A DNA stretch of 64,000 nucleotides from Massilia yuzhufengensis (GTDB lineage Bacteria > Pseudomonadota > Gammaproteobacteria > Burkholderiales > Burkholderiaceae_D), in NCBI RefSeq assembly GCF_900112225.1, contig NZ_FOLD01000016.1, positions 56,073-120,072 on the forward strand. Reading direction: 5' to 3'. Position 1 is the first letter of the stretch. Every line of letters begins with the position of its first letter. The notes below the pieces were generated by a model, which searched no databases, was not told the DNA's origin, and saw only the letters and a program-made list of their open reading frames with translations. Shown here piece after piece: positions 18,417-27,399 of this stretch. Made by a program: the position numbers and the translations under genes.

Positions 18417-19670
18417 TCAATGGGCGGCGGCGTGGGTGTCTTGCACGTGGTGGGTGCGGAAGTAGCGCCACGCGACCACGATGGCGATCGCCTGCATCGC
18501 CGCGCACAGCAGGAAGTGGCTGCCGATGCGCCAGTCGCCCTGCGGCAGGTGGCTGACGGTGGCCAGGATGGCGGTGCCCAGCAGCGGCGTGATGATGACC
18601 CCCAGGCTGCTGATCGACTGCAGGGAGCCCATCAGCTCGCCCTGCTCGTTGGCGGGGGTGGTTTTCGACACGATCGCCTGCAGCGAAGGGCCGGCCGCGA
18701 AGGCCAGCACATTGCACAGGATCAGGGCGTACATCATCCAGCCTTGGGTCGCCAATCCATACCCGAGGAAGGCGAAGGCGCCCGAGGTGATCCCCAGCAG
18801 CGACAAGCGCACCTCGCCGAAGCGGCGGATCAGCACCGCCAGCAGGCCGGCCTGCACCACGGCCGACACCAGGCCCACGCAGAACATGGCGATGCCGTTG
18901 TCGCGCGGGGTCCAGTCGAAGCGGAAGGTGGTGTACAGCACCCAGGTCGATTGCAGCATCATCTGGCCGAAGGTGACCAGGGTCAGGACGATGACCAGGC
19001 CGCGGATGTCCTTGCGCCGCACCAGGCGCAGCAAGGCCGCCAGCGGGTTCAGCCGCTTCCAGGCAAAGGGCGCGCGCGCGCCGGCCGGGAGCGACTCCGG
19101 CACGAAGAAGAACCCGTAGACCAGGTTGGCCGCGCCCAGCAGCGCGGCCACGTAGAAGGGCAGGTGCAGGTTGTTATTGCCCAGCAGGCCGCCCAGCATC
19201 GGGCCGCAAATGAAACCCAGGCCGAAGGCGGCGCCAATCTTGCCGAAGCTCTTGGCGCGGTTTTCCTTGGTCGAGATGTCCGACGCATAGGCCGCGGCCA
19301 CCGACATGCTGGCCGAGGACATGCCGCCGATGATGCGGCCGACGAACAGCCAGGCCATGCTGGGCGCCCAGGCCGTGACCAGGAAATTGATGCACATCCC
19401 GGCCATGGAATACAGCAGCACCGGGCGGCGCCCGACCCGGTCGCTCAGCGCGCCCAGCGCCGGCATGAACAGGAACTGCAGCACGCCGAAGGTCGCGGCC
19501 AATACGCCGAACCACAATGCCTGCTCGTCCCGGCTGGGGAAGAACTGGCCGACCAGCAGCGGCATGACCGGGACGATCAGGCCGATGCCGAGCATGTCGA
19601 TGAAAATGCAGACCAGGACGAAATTCAGGTTGCCGGTGCTGGGTTTCTGAAGCGCAGTGGTGCTGGTCAT
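18417..19670 (-). CDS. MFS exporter of the TCR/Tet type
   Basis: Twelve-helix major facilitator of 417 residues (DHA1 drug:H+ antiporter type). The helix-2/3 loop reads GALSDRVGRRPVLLYSMAG (about residues 75-93), the family motif A, and helix 5 carries the antiporter motif region AAFGLGFICGPMLGGLLG (about 140-157). The closest named relatives are TetA-like pumps, but tetracycline transport cannot be claimed. The ATG at 19670 begins MTSTTALQKPSTGNLNFVLV; the longer frame to 19745 adds a region with no ribosome binding site. Convergent with receptor 3, four bases apart. Confidence 0.88.
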   Translation of the reverse strand: MTSTTALQKPSTGNLNFVLVCIFIDMLGIGLIVPVMPLLVGQFFPSRDEQALWFGVLAATFGVLQFLFMPALGALSDRVGRRPVLLYSMAGMCINFLVTAWAPSMAWLFVGRIIGGMSSASMSVAAAYASDISTKENRAKSFGKIGAAFGLGFICGPMLGGLLGNNNLHLPFYVAALLGAANLVYGFFFVPESLPAGARAPFAWKRLNPLAALLRLVRRKDIRGLVIVLTLVTFGQMMLQSTWVLYTTFRFDWTPRDNGIAMFCVGLVSAVVQAGLLAVLIRRFGEVRLSLLGITSGAFAFLGYGLATQGWMMYALILCNVLAFAAGPSLQAIVSKTTPANEQGELMGSLQSISSLGVIITPLLGTAILATVSHLPQGDWRIGSHFLLCAAMQAIAIVVAWRYFRTHHVQDTHAAAH

Positions 19671-19720
19671 GCATGCCTCGGGCTGTCGACGAGGGCTTAT
19701 CTTAGCACTGGTGTTGGTAT

Positions 19721-20389
19721 TCAGGAATCTTTTGTGGCGCCCCATTCGGCGGCAAAGGCGCTGCGGAAGGCCTCCAGCAGGGCCATGCGCTCGCCGGCCA
19801 GCGCGCGCCCGCCTTCGGTCTGCATCATGGCGGGCAGGGTGCCCAGCTTGGCCTGGATGTGGTCGAGCGAATAGGCGCGGTCGTCGAGCGGGCGGCTGGT
19901 GGCCAGCGGGTCGCTCGGGTGGGCCAGGCCGCTACCCATCCGTCCCGCCGTGTAGAACATGCGCGCCAGGCCGACGGCGCCGAGCGCGTCGAGGCGGTCG
20001 GCATCCTGCACGATCTTCGCTTCCAGCGACTCGGCGGCAATCCTGGCCGAGAAACTGTGCGCCTCGATGGCGTGGGCCACCGCGTCCAGGCGCTCCGGCG
20101 GGAAGCTCATCCAGGCCAGCTGGTGGCGCGCCAGTTGGGCCGAGCGGCGTGAGGCCTGGGCGCGGTCCGGGTCGTCCTTGGGCAGGTTGACCAGGTCGTG
20201 CAGGTAGCAGGCGGTCATCACCACCAGCGCGTCGGCTTCCGGGTGGCGTTCCAGCAGGGCCTGGGCGTTGCGCCACACGCGTTCCAGGTGGTTGCTGTCG
20301 TGGGCGCCGTCGCCTCCGCTGCCGCTGGCGGCAAGGGCGGCCAGGCGCGGGCGCCAGCTGGCGAGGTCAGTCTGCGGTTCGTTGTTCAT
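19721..20389 (-). CDS. HD domain phosphohydrolase (YedJ-like)
   Basis: Metal-dependent HD hydrolase of 222 residues. Ligands: His in HDSNHLERVWRNA (about residues 30-42), the HD pair in CYLHDLVNLPKDD (61-73), and Asp in QDADRLDALGAVGLAR (125-140), the pattern of the YedJ/YpgQ nucleotide pyrophosphohydrolase-like group. Acts in the cytoplasm; the substrate is not known. Its first 23 bases overlap the end of the RNase H-like gene, so the two are translated together. The N-terminal 25 residues are Ala/Gly-rich linker. Confidence 0.9.
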   Translation of the reverse strand: MNNEPQTDLASWRPRLAALAASGSGGDGAHDSNHLERVWRNAQALLERHPEADALVVMTACYLHDLVNLPKDDPDRAQASRRSAQLARHQLAWMSFPPERLDAVAHAIEAHSFSARIAAESLEAKIVQDADRLDALGAVGLARMFYTAGRMGSGLAHPSDPLATSRPLDDRAYSLDHIQAKLGTLPAMMQTEGGRALAGERMALLEAFRSAFAAEWGATKDS

Positions 20390-21056
20390 GGAGCTCTTCG
20401 ATGGGTAATGGCGGTGTCGCGCGCTGCGACAGGGCGTCGGCGCGGGCGTTCTTGTGGCGCGGAATCCAGCGCAGCGTGGCGCCGGGCAGGCGCGCGAGCA
20501 GGGCGCGCGCGCGGTCGCGGTAGCTGCGCAGGATAGGGGAGCTGGCGCTGTCGGGGGCGTTGACGTCGTCGATCACGACCTGGCTGTCGCCGTAGACGAC
20601 GAGCTGCGCGGCGCGTTCGTGGACGGCCGCTTCGAGGACAGCGATCAGGGCGCAGTATTCAGCTTCGCTGCTGTTGCCGTAGCCGGCTTCGCGCGACATT
20701 TCAATATGCACGCCGCCGGGGCCTTCCAGGACGGCGCCAATGCCGCAGCGGCCCGGGTTGGGGCGGGCGGAGCCATCGAACCAGGCGCGCCATGCCGGGA
20801 TGGCGGCAGTCGTGGTGTCGCGCCGCGCCTGCGAAGCATCGGCCAGCGCCTGGCGCGCCACGGCGCCCTGTTCGCTGCGCAGGCGCGCCTCGGCGCGTTC
20901 GGCCAGCAGGTTTTCGAGTCCCGCGGTCCCGGCGCGCAAGGTCAAGGTGCTGCGCAGTGCGTCCGCTTCCGGTATCCCGGTGCGTTCGGCAAGCTTGCGG
21001 CTGGCGGCGAGTTCTCCCTTGAAGGCGGCTGCGACTAAGGCGGTGTGGTCGGTCAT
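20367..21056 (-). CDS. RNase H-like protein with N-terminal helical extension
   Basis: About 229 residues. The C-terminal RNase H fold (about 85-215) has the four acidic residues in WFDGSARPNPG, SSEAEYCALIAVL, VYGDSQVVIDD and NARADALSQ, with the basic protrusion reduced, so it resembles the ribonuclease HI family proteins of the RnhA-like/Ty3 type rather than housekeeping RnhA. The first 85 residues are a helical region rich in Ala, Leu and Arg (LAERAEARLRSEQGAVARQ) of unknown role. The start is uncertain: ATG at 21056 or 21068, neither with a clear ribosome binding site. Overlaps the HD gene start by 23 bases. Confidence 0.85.
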   Translation of the reverse strand: MTDHTALVAAAFKGELAASRKLAERTGIPEADALRSTLTLRAGTAGLENLLAERAEARLRSEQGAVARQALADASQARRDTTTAAIPAWRAWFDGSARPNPGRCGIGAVLEGPGGVHIEMSREAGYGNSSEAEYCALIAVLEAAVHERAAQLVVYGDSQVVIDDVNAPDSASSPILRSYRDRARALLARLPGATLRWIPRHKNARADALSQRATPPLPIEELHEQRTAD

Positions 21057-21131
21057 GGGCCGAAGCATAGCAAATGCTGTCCGGGGGTGAGGATTTCCGC
21101 CCGCTCAATCTATTGCTTCGTTAACCCCAAA

Positions 21132-21161
21132 ACGTCGTTCCCGCCTGCGCGGGAACGACGT
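21132..21161. repeat. REP-like hairpin downstream of YXWGXW gene
   Basis: ACGTCGTTCCCGC (21132-21144), CTGC loop, GCGGGAACGACGT (21149-21161): a perfect 13-bp inverted repeat without a U-run. The sequence CGTTCCCGC...GCGGGAACG is a widespread dispersed intergenic hairpin type. It may also act as an end-of-transcript hairpin for the gene ending at 21196. Confidence 0.6.
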
Positions 21162-21195
21162 GCATCATGCGGTGGCCGGAATGTCGGCCGCTAAC

Positions 21196-21804
21196 TTAAC
21201 GACGATACGGATTGGTCGGCCGGTTATCGTAGCGGTTCGGCACGCCGTCTCCATCGACATCGCGGTCACGACTGTTGCGCACGCCGTCGTTGTCGAGGTC
21301 GCGGTCGTAGCGGTTCGGCACGCCGTCGCGGTCGGTGTCGCGGCGGCCGTCGCGGTAGCCGCGGCCATCGCGGTAGCCGTCGCGGCCGTAGCCCCGGTCA
21401 TCGCGGTAGCCACCGGCATACACCGGCTGGTAGCCGCGGCGCTCGTAACGGTCGGGGATGCCGTCGCGGTCGCGGTCGCGGCCGCCGTACGGGGTCCAGC
21501 GCGCCGGTTCCATGTACCAGCGGCCCTGGCGCTGGCGCCAGCTCGGTGCGGCGTAGGCGTAGCCCGGACGGGCGGCGACCCAGTGGCCGCCGACCCAGCT
21601 GTGGCGATGGCCGCGCCATTCCCAGTAGCCGGGCGCCCAGACATAGCCGTGGCGCGGGCCGGGAACGTGTTCGTAGATCGGCGCCGGCGGAGCCGAGCCA
21701 ATATAGACTTGGAAGTCTTGCGCCATCGCTGGCAGCGGCGCGAAAGCGGCGCCAATGGCGATCAGGGCGGCGAGGGTAAAGGTACGGGTTGCGGTGGGCT
21801 TCAT
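21196..21804 (-). CDS. YXWGXW repeat protein with C-terminal Asp-rich (TSP3-like) repeats
   Basis: Secreted protein of 202 residues. Signal peptide MKPTATRTFTLAALIAIGAA...PAMAQ (cleavage about residue 27). Residues 40-75 carry the tryptophan repeats YVWAPGYWEWRGHRHSWVGG and GHWVAARPGY of the YXWGXW/BcpO family, then W-x-PYGG. From residue 105 onward it turns into Asp-rich calcium-binding-like units: DRDRDGIPDRYE, DTDRDGVPNRYDRD, DLDNDGVRNSRDRD, DVDGDGVPNRYD, interrupted by a Tyr/Gly/Arg-rich stretch. The combination suggests an envelope protein with a Ca2+-stiffened tail. The ATG at 21804 has GGAGA six bases upstream; the longer frame to 21990 is not used. Confidence 0.85.
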   Translation of the reverse strand: MKPTATRTFTLAALIAIGAAFAPLPAMAQDFQVYIGSAPPAPIYEHVPGPRHGYVWAPGYWEWRGHRHSWVGGHWVAARPGYAYAAPSWRQRQGRWYMEPARWTPYGGRDRDRDGIPDRYERRGYQPVYAGGYRDDRGYGRDGYRDGRGYRDGRRDTDRDGVPNRYDRDLDNDGVRNSRDRDVDGDGVPNRYDNRPTNPYRR

Positions 21805-21990
21805 GTCGGTCTCCAGTTCCAAAAACGGATGACCCACTATATCGCCGCTGTTTGCCCGCGGGGCGCTTTGAAAGAGATGCTTACAACTGATACAGGTGGT
21901 GCCGGAAACTTCAGAGGAGGCTGATACAAACAGCCGCGCTGCCTGCCGCCCACTGTCGCGCCAGGGCGACAGCGGGGCGGCGTGCGGCAC

Positions 21991-22206
21991 TCATCCACGG
22001 CTCCCGGCGGCCAGTTTCTCTTCACCGGTCAGGCGCTTGGCGCTGACCGTCACCACGGCCATCTTGTCGCCACTGGCAACCATCGTGGCGTCGGCGCTGT
22101 AGCTGCGGGCCTGGGCTTCGGGGATCGCGTCCATCAGGTAGCTTCCCGAGACGCCGAGGCTGATGGCGACGACGAAAACGGCTTCCATGTGCTTGGTGAT
22201 GTTCAT
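21991..22206 (-). CDS. Small membrane or secreted protein, 71 aa
   Basis: Unrecognised small protein with a good ribosome binding site (AGGAG seven bases before ATG). MNITKHMEAVFVVAISLGVSG forms one hydrophobic segment that could be a signal peptide or anchor, followed by a soluble tail with DAIPEAQARSYSADATMVASG and SAKRLTGEEKLA. Similar short proteins occur across Oxalobacteraceae, but I know no function for them. It is divergent from the transpeptidase operon with a 220-base shared upstream region that holds no recognisable site. Confidence 0.7.
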   Translation of the reverse strand: MNITKHMEAVFVVAISLGVSGSYLMDAIPEAQARSYSADATMVASGDKMAVVTVSAKRLTGEEKLAAGSRG

Positions 22207-22426
22207 GGTGTTTCTCCTTGCGGGTGGGTTGTCGATGTGTGTACTTTAGGTCAAGCGATTCCACGCCGCGAGCCGATTGCGACGGGACGCGGAAAACGCG
22301 GGACAGGCTGCGGAAAAGCCCCCGTGAACGCGCGTACCGCACGGCCCAATGGATGGGTTTCATCCGCCCCCGGCTAGGCTCCTGCACAGCGGCCGTCCCC
22401 GGGCCGCGCCTGGGAGCGGACCGCGC

Positions 22427-25400
22427 ATGACAGCCACACTCGCATCACTGATGGGTTACTTCGCCGCCGGCCGTACCGCGCGCCGGCGTGCGCGCAACCT
22501 GCGTAGCGCGGCCCGGCCCGCGCCCGCGCCGCGGCTGCGCCTGAACGGCCTGGTCCTGCTGGCCTGCGGCGTGGTGGTGCTGGGCGCCGTGGTGCTGGCG
22601 CAATCGGCGCGTTCGCTGTCCGCCGCGGCGGGCGGCGCGGCGCCCGAAGGCGTTGCTGCGCTGGCCACGCTGGAGCCGCTGCTGGGCGGCGCGACGATCC
22701 GCGTGCCGCAGGAGCCGGGCATCGCGATCGTGCAGCACGGCGGCGCCGCGCTGGTGGTCGCGTCCAGCATGCGGATGGACGCGCCGCTGCGCATCGACCT
22801 GTGTTCCCAGCTGCCGCTGCGGATCGGCTATCCCTTCACTGAAGCGGCCGCGTTCGGGGCGTCCCGCACTGTGCTGCTCGCCGCGCAGGGCTCGGCCATG
22901 CCGCGTATCGACCTGCGCGGCGACGCCCGCGACGCGCTGCGGCTGGCGTGGAACGCGGGCGCCGGCCGGGCCGCATGGACGGGCGACGCCGCCGGCGGCG
23001 CGGTGGCGCGCGGCGCGCGCGGGGAGGGCCGGCTCGGCCAGTCGGGCTGGCTGGTATGGAAGGAGGGCGCGCTCAGGTTCACGCGCCGCGCCAGCGCCGC
23101 CTGCCCGGGGGCGGGCGAACTGCTGATCCAGCGGGTCGGGCCGGGCGCGGCGGGAACGGGACTGGTGCAGGCCTTCGGTTCCGGCGCCAGCCCGGCGGCG
23201 CTGCAGCTGGCCCCGGGTGACTACCTGGTGCCGGCGACCAAGGCGCGCGCGCTGGAAGACGCGCTGCTGTTCGAGCGCCTGCACCAGCATGGGCTGATTC
23301 GCCTGGGCCACGGCGGCCTGGTCGAGATCGCGCCGCGCGACCTCGCGGCCTGGCTGGCGGCGCCCGCGGACGGCCGGGCGCCGCTGCCCGGCTGGGACAA
23401 GCTGCAGCTCGACGCCGAAGGGCGCAAGCTGCTCGAGCGTCTCTACTACCGCGCCGACGGCGCCTTCGTGCGCGAGCAGGCCAGGGTGTTCAACAGCGAG
23501 CGCCGCTTGCTGGCCTGGCGCGTGCGGCCGGGCGCCGAGCGCCCGTGGCAGGCCAGCGTCGGCGGGGTGCCGGTGACGCAGACCGACGGGCTGCCGGTGG
23601 CCGCGATGCGCCTGTTCGCCCGCCTGCCGGAGGGCTGGGCGCCATGGCGGCGTGTCGGCGCGTGGGATGGCGGCGGCGCGGCCCGTACGGCGGCCCTGGC
23701 GCTGGATGCGGCAGGGCCGGTCGACCTCCTGCTGGCCGGCCGCGTGCGCCGGGTCGAGGGCGCCACTGCCGCCATGACCGGCGCCTGCGACGGGCGCGCC
23801 TGCCGCGACCCGGACGCCGTGCAGCGGGTGCGCCTGGCGCCGCTGCCGGGCGCGCGCCGCATCGTGCTCGAGGTCGAGCCGCTCGACCTGGCGCAACTGG
23901 CCGGCGGCGCCGATGCCGCCTACCGCCACCTGCGGCTCGACGGCGGCGCGCTTGCCTGGCATGCGCTGCCGGCGGCGACTGCGCCGGCCCGGTCGGCGCT
24001 GGCCGAGGTGAACCTGGCGGACCGCCATGGCCAAGCCCTGTGGTCCGATGGCCGGGCCAGCGCGGTGGCGCAGGCCGCCGGACTCGGGCCGCTGCTGGGT
24101 GTGCACCGCGAGCACGCGTCCAGCGTCGCCGGCATGCTGGCGCGCTTGCCGGGCAGCGCGCACGCGGCGCAACTGACGCTCGACCTGCACCTGCAGGCAG
24201 CCGCGCAGGCCGCGCTCGACTGCATCGGCTTGCGCGAGGGCAAGTGGGACGGCAAGACCTGCACCGGCTTTCATGCGGCGCCGGCCAGGCGCCAGGCCGG
24301 CCTGGTGCTGCTCGACGCCGGCAACGGCGACGTGCTGGCCGCAGCCGGCGCCGGCATGGGCGTGGCCGATCCGGCGCGCTGGCCGGAGGTGCGCGACTTC
24401 GACCGCGCCGACCCGGCGCGCAGCCCGCTACGCCTGCCGGCCTTCCAGCACGACGGCGGCGCCCAGCGGGCGCCCGGGTCCACCTTCAAGATCGTCACCG
24501 CACTGGGGGCGGAGGCGGCGGCGCGCAAGGACGCGCAGCTCGAGCGCCTGCTGCAGGGCCTGCCCCTGGCCGACATCGATGCGATGGCGCGCGACGCGGG
24601 CTATGGCTTCCGCACCGCAGCGCCGGCCTACCCGGACGCTGGCGGCGCCCGCATCACGAACTTCCGCGAACAGCAGGCCGGCATCCGTGCCGTGGAGGGA
24701 CGCCTGGGCCTGGCGCAGGCAATGACGCACAGCATCAACACCTGGTTCGCCTGGACCGCCGAGCTGGGCGACCGCAGCCTGGGCGGACGGCCGCAGGGCG
24801 GCACGCCGGGCGTGATGGAACTCGAACCGGGTGCGCTCGATGGCGTGCGCCCGGTGGCCGGCATGGCGCGCAAGCTCGGCTTCGGCGCCAAGCTGCGCCT
24901 CGACGGCGGCCTGCTGCCGGAAGACTATGCCTGGTCGAGCTGGGACGCGCTGCAGGCCAGCGCCTCCCGGCTCGACCCGATCCAGACCCGGCACGAGGTG
25001 CGCCAGATGGCGATCGGCCTGCGCATGCAGGCCACCCCCCTGCAGATGGCGCTGGTGGCCGGCGCGGTGGGACAGGGCAGGATCGTCGCGCCGCGCCTGC
25101 TGCTGGCGCTGGACGGCAAGGGCGCCACGGCGCAGCCGGGGCCGGAACTGGGCGTGCGCCTGGACCGCATCCGCGCGGGCATGAAGGGCGTGGTCGATAG
25201 CGGCACCGCGGCCGGCGCCTTCCGCGGCAAGGCGTTCGACAGCCTGCGTCCCGGCCTGTTCGGCAAGACCGGCACCGCGCCCACCGGCGACGATGGCCTG
25301 GCCACGGTCTGGTTCACCGGCTGGCTGGAGCCGGGCAGCTTGCCGGGCCAGACGCGGCGCCTCGCGTTTGCCGCGTTTGTCAGCCAGTCGAGCCTGACGG

Positions 25401-25480
25401 GCGGCGCCCATGCCGCCCCCATCGTCGCGGCGCTGCTGCGTTCGGTCCAGCAGCAATCCCATGAAAAGAAGGGGGAATGA
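22427..25480 (+). CDS. Penicillin-binding transpeptidase with very long N-terminal region
   Basis: Predicted peptidoglycan DD-transpeptidase, 1017 residues. Residues 1-45 are basic cytoplasmic, 45-62 one membrane helix (LVLLACGVVVLGAVVLAQ), and the rest periplasmic. The transpeptidase domain covers about 580-1010: it opens with LTLDLHLQAAAQAALD, and has all three active-site motifs, Ser685-Thr-Phe-Lys688, Ser769-Ile-Asn771 and Lys947-Thr-Gly, so it should be active. Residues 65-575 are beta-rich, with no recognised domain; no PASTA or class B dimerisation domain is evident. No glycosyltransferase motifs. First gene of a seven-gene operon ending with a Ser/Thr kinase. ATG at 22427 preceded by GGGAGCGGA. 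Confidence 0.88.
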   Translation: MTATLASLMGYFAAGRTARRRARNLRSAARPAPAPRLRLNGLVLLACGVVVLGAVVLAQSARSLSAAAGGAAPEGVAALATLEPLLGGATIRVPQEPGIAIVQHGGAALVVASSMRMDAPLRIDLCSQLPLRIGYPFTEAAAFGASRTVLLAAQGSAMPRIDLRGDARDALRLAWNAGAGRAAWTGDAAGGAVARGARGEGRLGQSGWLVWKEGALRFTRRASAACPGAGELLIQRVGPGAAGTGLVQAFGSGASPAALQLAPGDYLVPATKARALEDALLFERLHQHGLIRLGHGGLVEIAPRDLAAWLAAPADGRAPLPGWDKLQLDAEGRKLLERLYYRADGAFVREQARVFNSERRLLAWRVRPGAERPWQASVGGVPVTQTDGLPVAAMRLFARLPEGWAPWRRVGAWDGGGAARTAALALDAAGPVDLLLAGRVRRVEGATAAMTGACDGRACRDPDAVQRVRLAPLPGARRIVLEVEPLDLAQLAGGADAAYRHLRLDGGALAWHALPAATAPARSALAEVNLADRHGQALWSDGRASAVAQAAGLGPLLGVHREHASSVAGMLARLPGSAHAAQLTLDLHLQAAAQAALDCIGLREGKWDGKTCTGFHAAPARRQAGLVLLDAGNGDVLAAAGAGMGVADPARWPEVRDFDRADPARSPLRLPAFQHDGGAQRAPGSTFKIVTALGAEAAARKDAQLERLLQGLPLADIDAMARDAGYGFRTAAPAYPDAGGARITNFREQQAGIRAVEGRLGLAQAMTHSINTWFAWTAELGDRSLGGRPQGGTPGVMELEPGALDGVRPVAGMARKLGFGAKLRLDGGLLPEDYAWSSWDALQASASRLDPIQTRHEVRQMAIGLRMQATPLQMALVAGAVGQGRIVAPRLLLALDGKGATAQPGPELGVRLDRIRAGMKGVVDSGTAAGAFRGKAFDSLRPGLFGKTGTAPTGDDGLATVWFTGWLEPGSLPGQTRRLAFAAFVSQSSLTGGAHAAPIVAALLRSVQQQSHEKKGE

Positions 25481-25512
25481 GCATCTCCTGAGCGCCTCGT
25501 TTTTGTGTTTGT

Positions 25513-26838
25513 ATGGCATCATCTGTTGACAATCCGCTCTTGCGGATGGCCATCGAGGACGAGGAAGGTATGCGTTTGCCGGGAACCCGGTACCAGGAGC
25601 ACGGTTGGGAGCAGGTCCGCAAGTTGCTGGGCCAGTGCTCGCTGCAGGCGCTCGCCCATCTCGGCCCCGCCCGTTTGCTGGACGGCGACGACGCCCTGCT
25701 GCCCGAGTATGTCGACGCCGTCGCGCGGGCGCTGCGTGCCGGCGGCAGCCGCGCCGCCATGGCCGGCAACAGCTACGGCGACACCGTGCTCGACCTGTCC
25801 CTGACCCTGGCCTACGAACTGCAGGCGCGTCCCGCCGACTGGGCCGCCCTGTGCGCGGCGGTGGCGGGCGAGCATGCGCGCATCGGCCCGTTCTGGATGG
25901 CGCCGGGCGGCGACGCGCTGCTGCGCAAGAAATTCAACGACCTGTACGCCGTCCTGCGCGACAAGGTCGACAGCGACAACTACCAGGCCGCCTGCGGGCG
26001 TTCCTGCAGCCCGAACCGAATGTACGCCTACCGCATGCTCGACACGGCGTATGGCGAGGTGGCGCGCCTGTTTGCCGCCTGGCGCGAGCACCGCGCGCAA
26101 GTGGGCGCCATCCTCGGGCGCGAGGTGCAGGCCGAACCGATCGAGGCGCGCCAGTTGCGCGGCCGCGCCGATTGCCGCCCGGAGTGGATCATGCGCTGGA
26201 GCGAGACGCTGGAAGGCTTTACCGGCGCGCCCGGTCCGCTGCACACGCGCTCCAAGCGCTTCGCCAGCCTGAAAGGCAGCGCCGACAAGATTGCGGCGAT
26301 GCTGCGCGAGATCGGCGAATATGAAGCCCTGTCGGCCAACCAGGACCGCGACTGGCTGCAGGATGCGAGCGACGCCACCGCCTGGCTGGACGACTACTGG
26401 CGCGTGCTGGACGAATCCAGCCAGGCCAGCACGCCGGGCCCGGACCAGCTGTTGGAAGCGCGCCAGGATGAACTCGACCTGGCCGGGCTGGAGCTGGAGG
26501 ATGCCGGGGAGACGGCCCAGGCTCCCGTGCTGCTGGACCAGGCGCTGGCGGCGCGGGTTTCACTGTCCCCCCGCTTCCTCTTGATGGCAGCGGCGGCGCA
26601 GGAGCGCGGCAGCTGGGCGGGGCAGGTGATGGCAGGCGATTCGCTGCCGGTGCGGCTGGCCGTCTACCTGAAACTGCTGGGGCCTTTCGACGACAGCTAT
26701 CCGTCCGAATGGCTGGACCCAGCCACGGGCGAGCTGCCGACGATGCAGCAATTGGCGCTGCTGGACGAAGTCTCGCTGCCCACCTTGCGCAAACGGCGCG
26801 ACGCCGCCATTGCCCGCTTGGGCGCGGCGGCAGGATAG
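25513..26838 (+). CDS. Unrecognised 441-aa operon protein
   Basis: No known domain recognised. Cytoplasmic-looking, mostly helical, with no signal peptide. Visible features: RKLLGQCSLQALAHLGPARLL (about residues 35-55), a conserved-looking block RKKFNDLYAVLRDKVDSDNY (about 136-155) with a nearby CGRSCSPNRMYAYRML that has two Cys, and an acidic segment EARQDELDLAGLELEDAGE at about 317-335. The start is uncertain: ATG at 25513 lacks a good site, while ATG at 25570 directly follows GAGGAAGGT. It lies 32 bases after the transpeptidase stop and 14 bases before the next gene, so it is part of the operon. I do not assign a function. Confidence 0.75.
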   Translation: MASSVDNPLLRMAIEDEEGMRLPGTRYQEHGWEQVRKLLGQCSLQALAHLGPARLLDGDDALLPEYVDAVARALRAGGSRAAMAGNSYGDTVLDLSLTLAYELQARPADWAALCAAVAGEHARIGPFWMAPGGDALLRKKFNDLYAVLRDKVDSDNYQAACGRSCSPNRMYAYRMLDTAYGEVARLFAAWREHRAQVGAILGREVQAEPIEARQLRGRADCRPEWIMRWSETLEGFTGAPGPLHTRSKRFASLKGSADKIAAMLREIGEYEALSANQDRDWLQDASDATAWLDDYWRVLDESSQASTPGPDQLLEARQDELDLAGLELEDAGETAQAPVLLDQALAARVSLSPRFLLMAAAAQERGSWAGQVMAGDSLPVRLAVYLKLLGPFDDSYPSEWLDPATGELPTMQQLALLDEVSLPTLRKRRDAAIARLGAAAG

Positions 26839-26852
26839 ATGGAGGAATCTTG

Positions 26853-27398
26853 ATGGAGATGACAGAACTGGACCGCAAGCTGCAGGCACAGCTGCTGGCA
26901 GGACGCCGGGTCGAGGGCGACCGGCTGGTGCTGGCCGACGCTGTGCTGGTGGCGGCGCTGGACGGCAGCCGGCCCTTGACGGCGGGCGAACGCAGCGCGC
27001 TGCAAGCCTCGCCCTTGACCGCGCGGCGCCTGCGCAGCCTGGCCGACGCGCGCCGTGCCAGGGCCGCGCCGCGCGGCTGGCGTGGCAGCGCCGGCATGCT
27101 GCGCGCTGCCGACAGCGGCGCCGGGCCCGGCTTGCTCGCGACCGACGACGGCGCCTGGCGCCTGCATTTCGTCGATGGGCGCGTGATCCTGCAGCTCGAT
27201 GCGCAGTCGGCGCTGGCCGCCACGCTGCTGCGCGAGGCCCCCTTGCTGCGGGTGCGCGACGGCGCCGGCGGCACCGTGCTCGAAGGACGGCTGGACAGCG
27301 ACGGCGAATGCGAGGGCGCCTGGCCGTTCGCCGACCCGCCGGCGCAGCACTTCCAGCGCCATGGCGCGCTGTTTACCGTGGAGCCGGCCGGGACCTAG
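26853..27398 (+). CDS. Unrecognised 181-aa operon protein
   Basis: ATG at 26853 follows a strong GGAGGA. The protein begins MEMTELDRKLQAQLLAGRR. Residues 1-75 are helical and Arg/Ala-rich, suggestive of a regulatory or docking region; residues 80-180 are a beta-rich module with strands WRLHFVDGRVILQLDA and GGTVLEGRLDSDGECEG. Neither half matches a family I know. One base separates its stop from the next start (27400), so the two should be tightly coupled. Confidence 0.72.
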   Translation: MEMTELDRKLQAQLLAGRRVEGDRLVLADAVLVAALDGSRPLTAGERSALQASPLTARRLRSLADARRARAAPRGWRGSAGMLRAADSGAGPGLLATDDGAWRLHFVDGRVILQLDAQSALAATLLREAPLLRVRDGAGGTVLEGRLDSDGECEGAWPFADPPAQHFQRHGALFTVEPAGT

Positions 27399-27399
27399 C

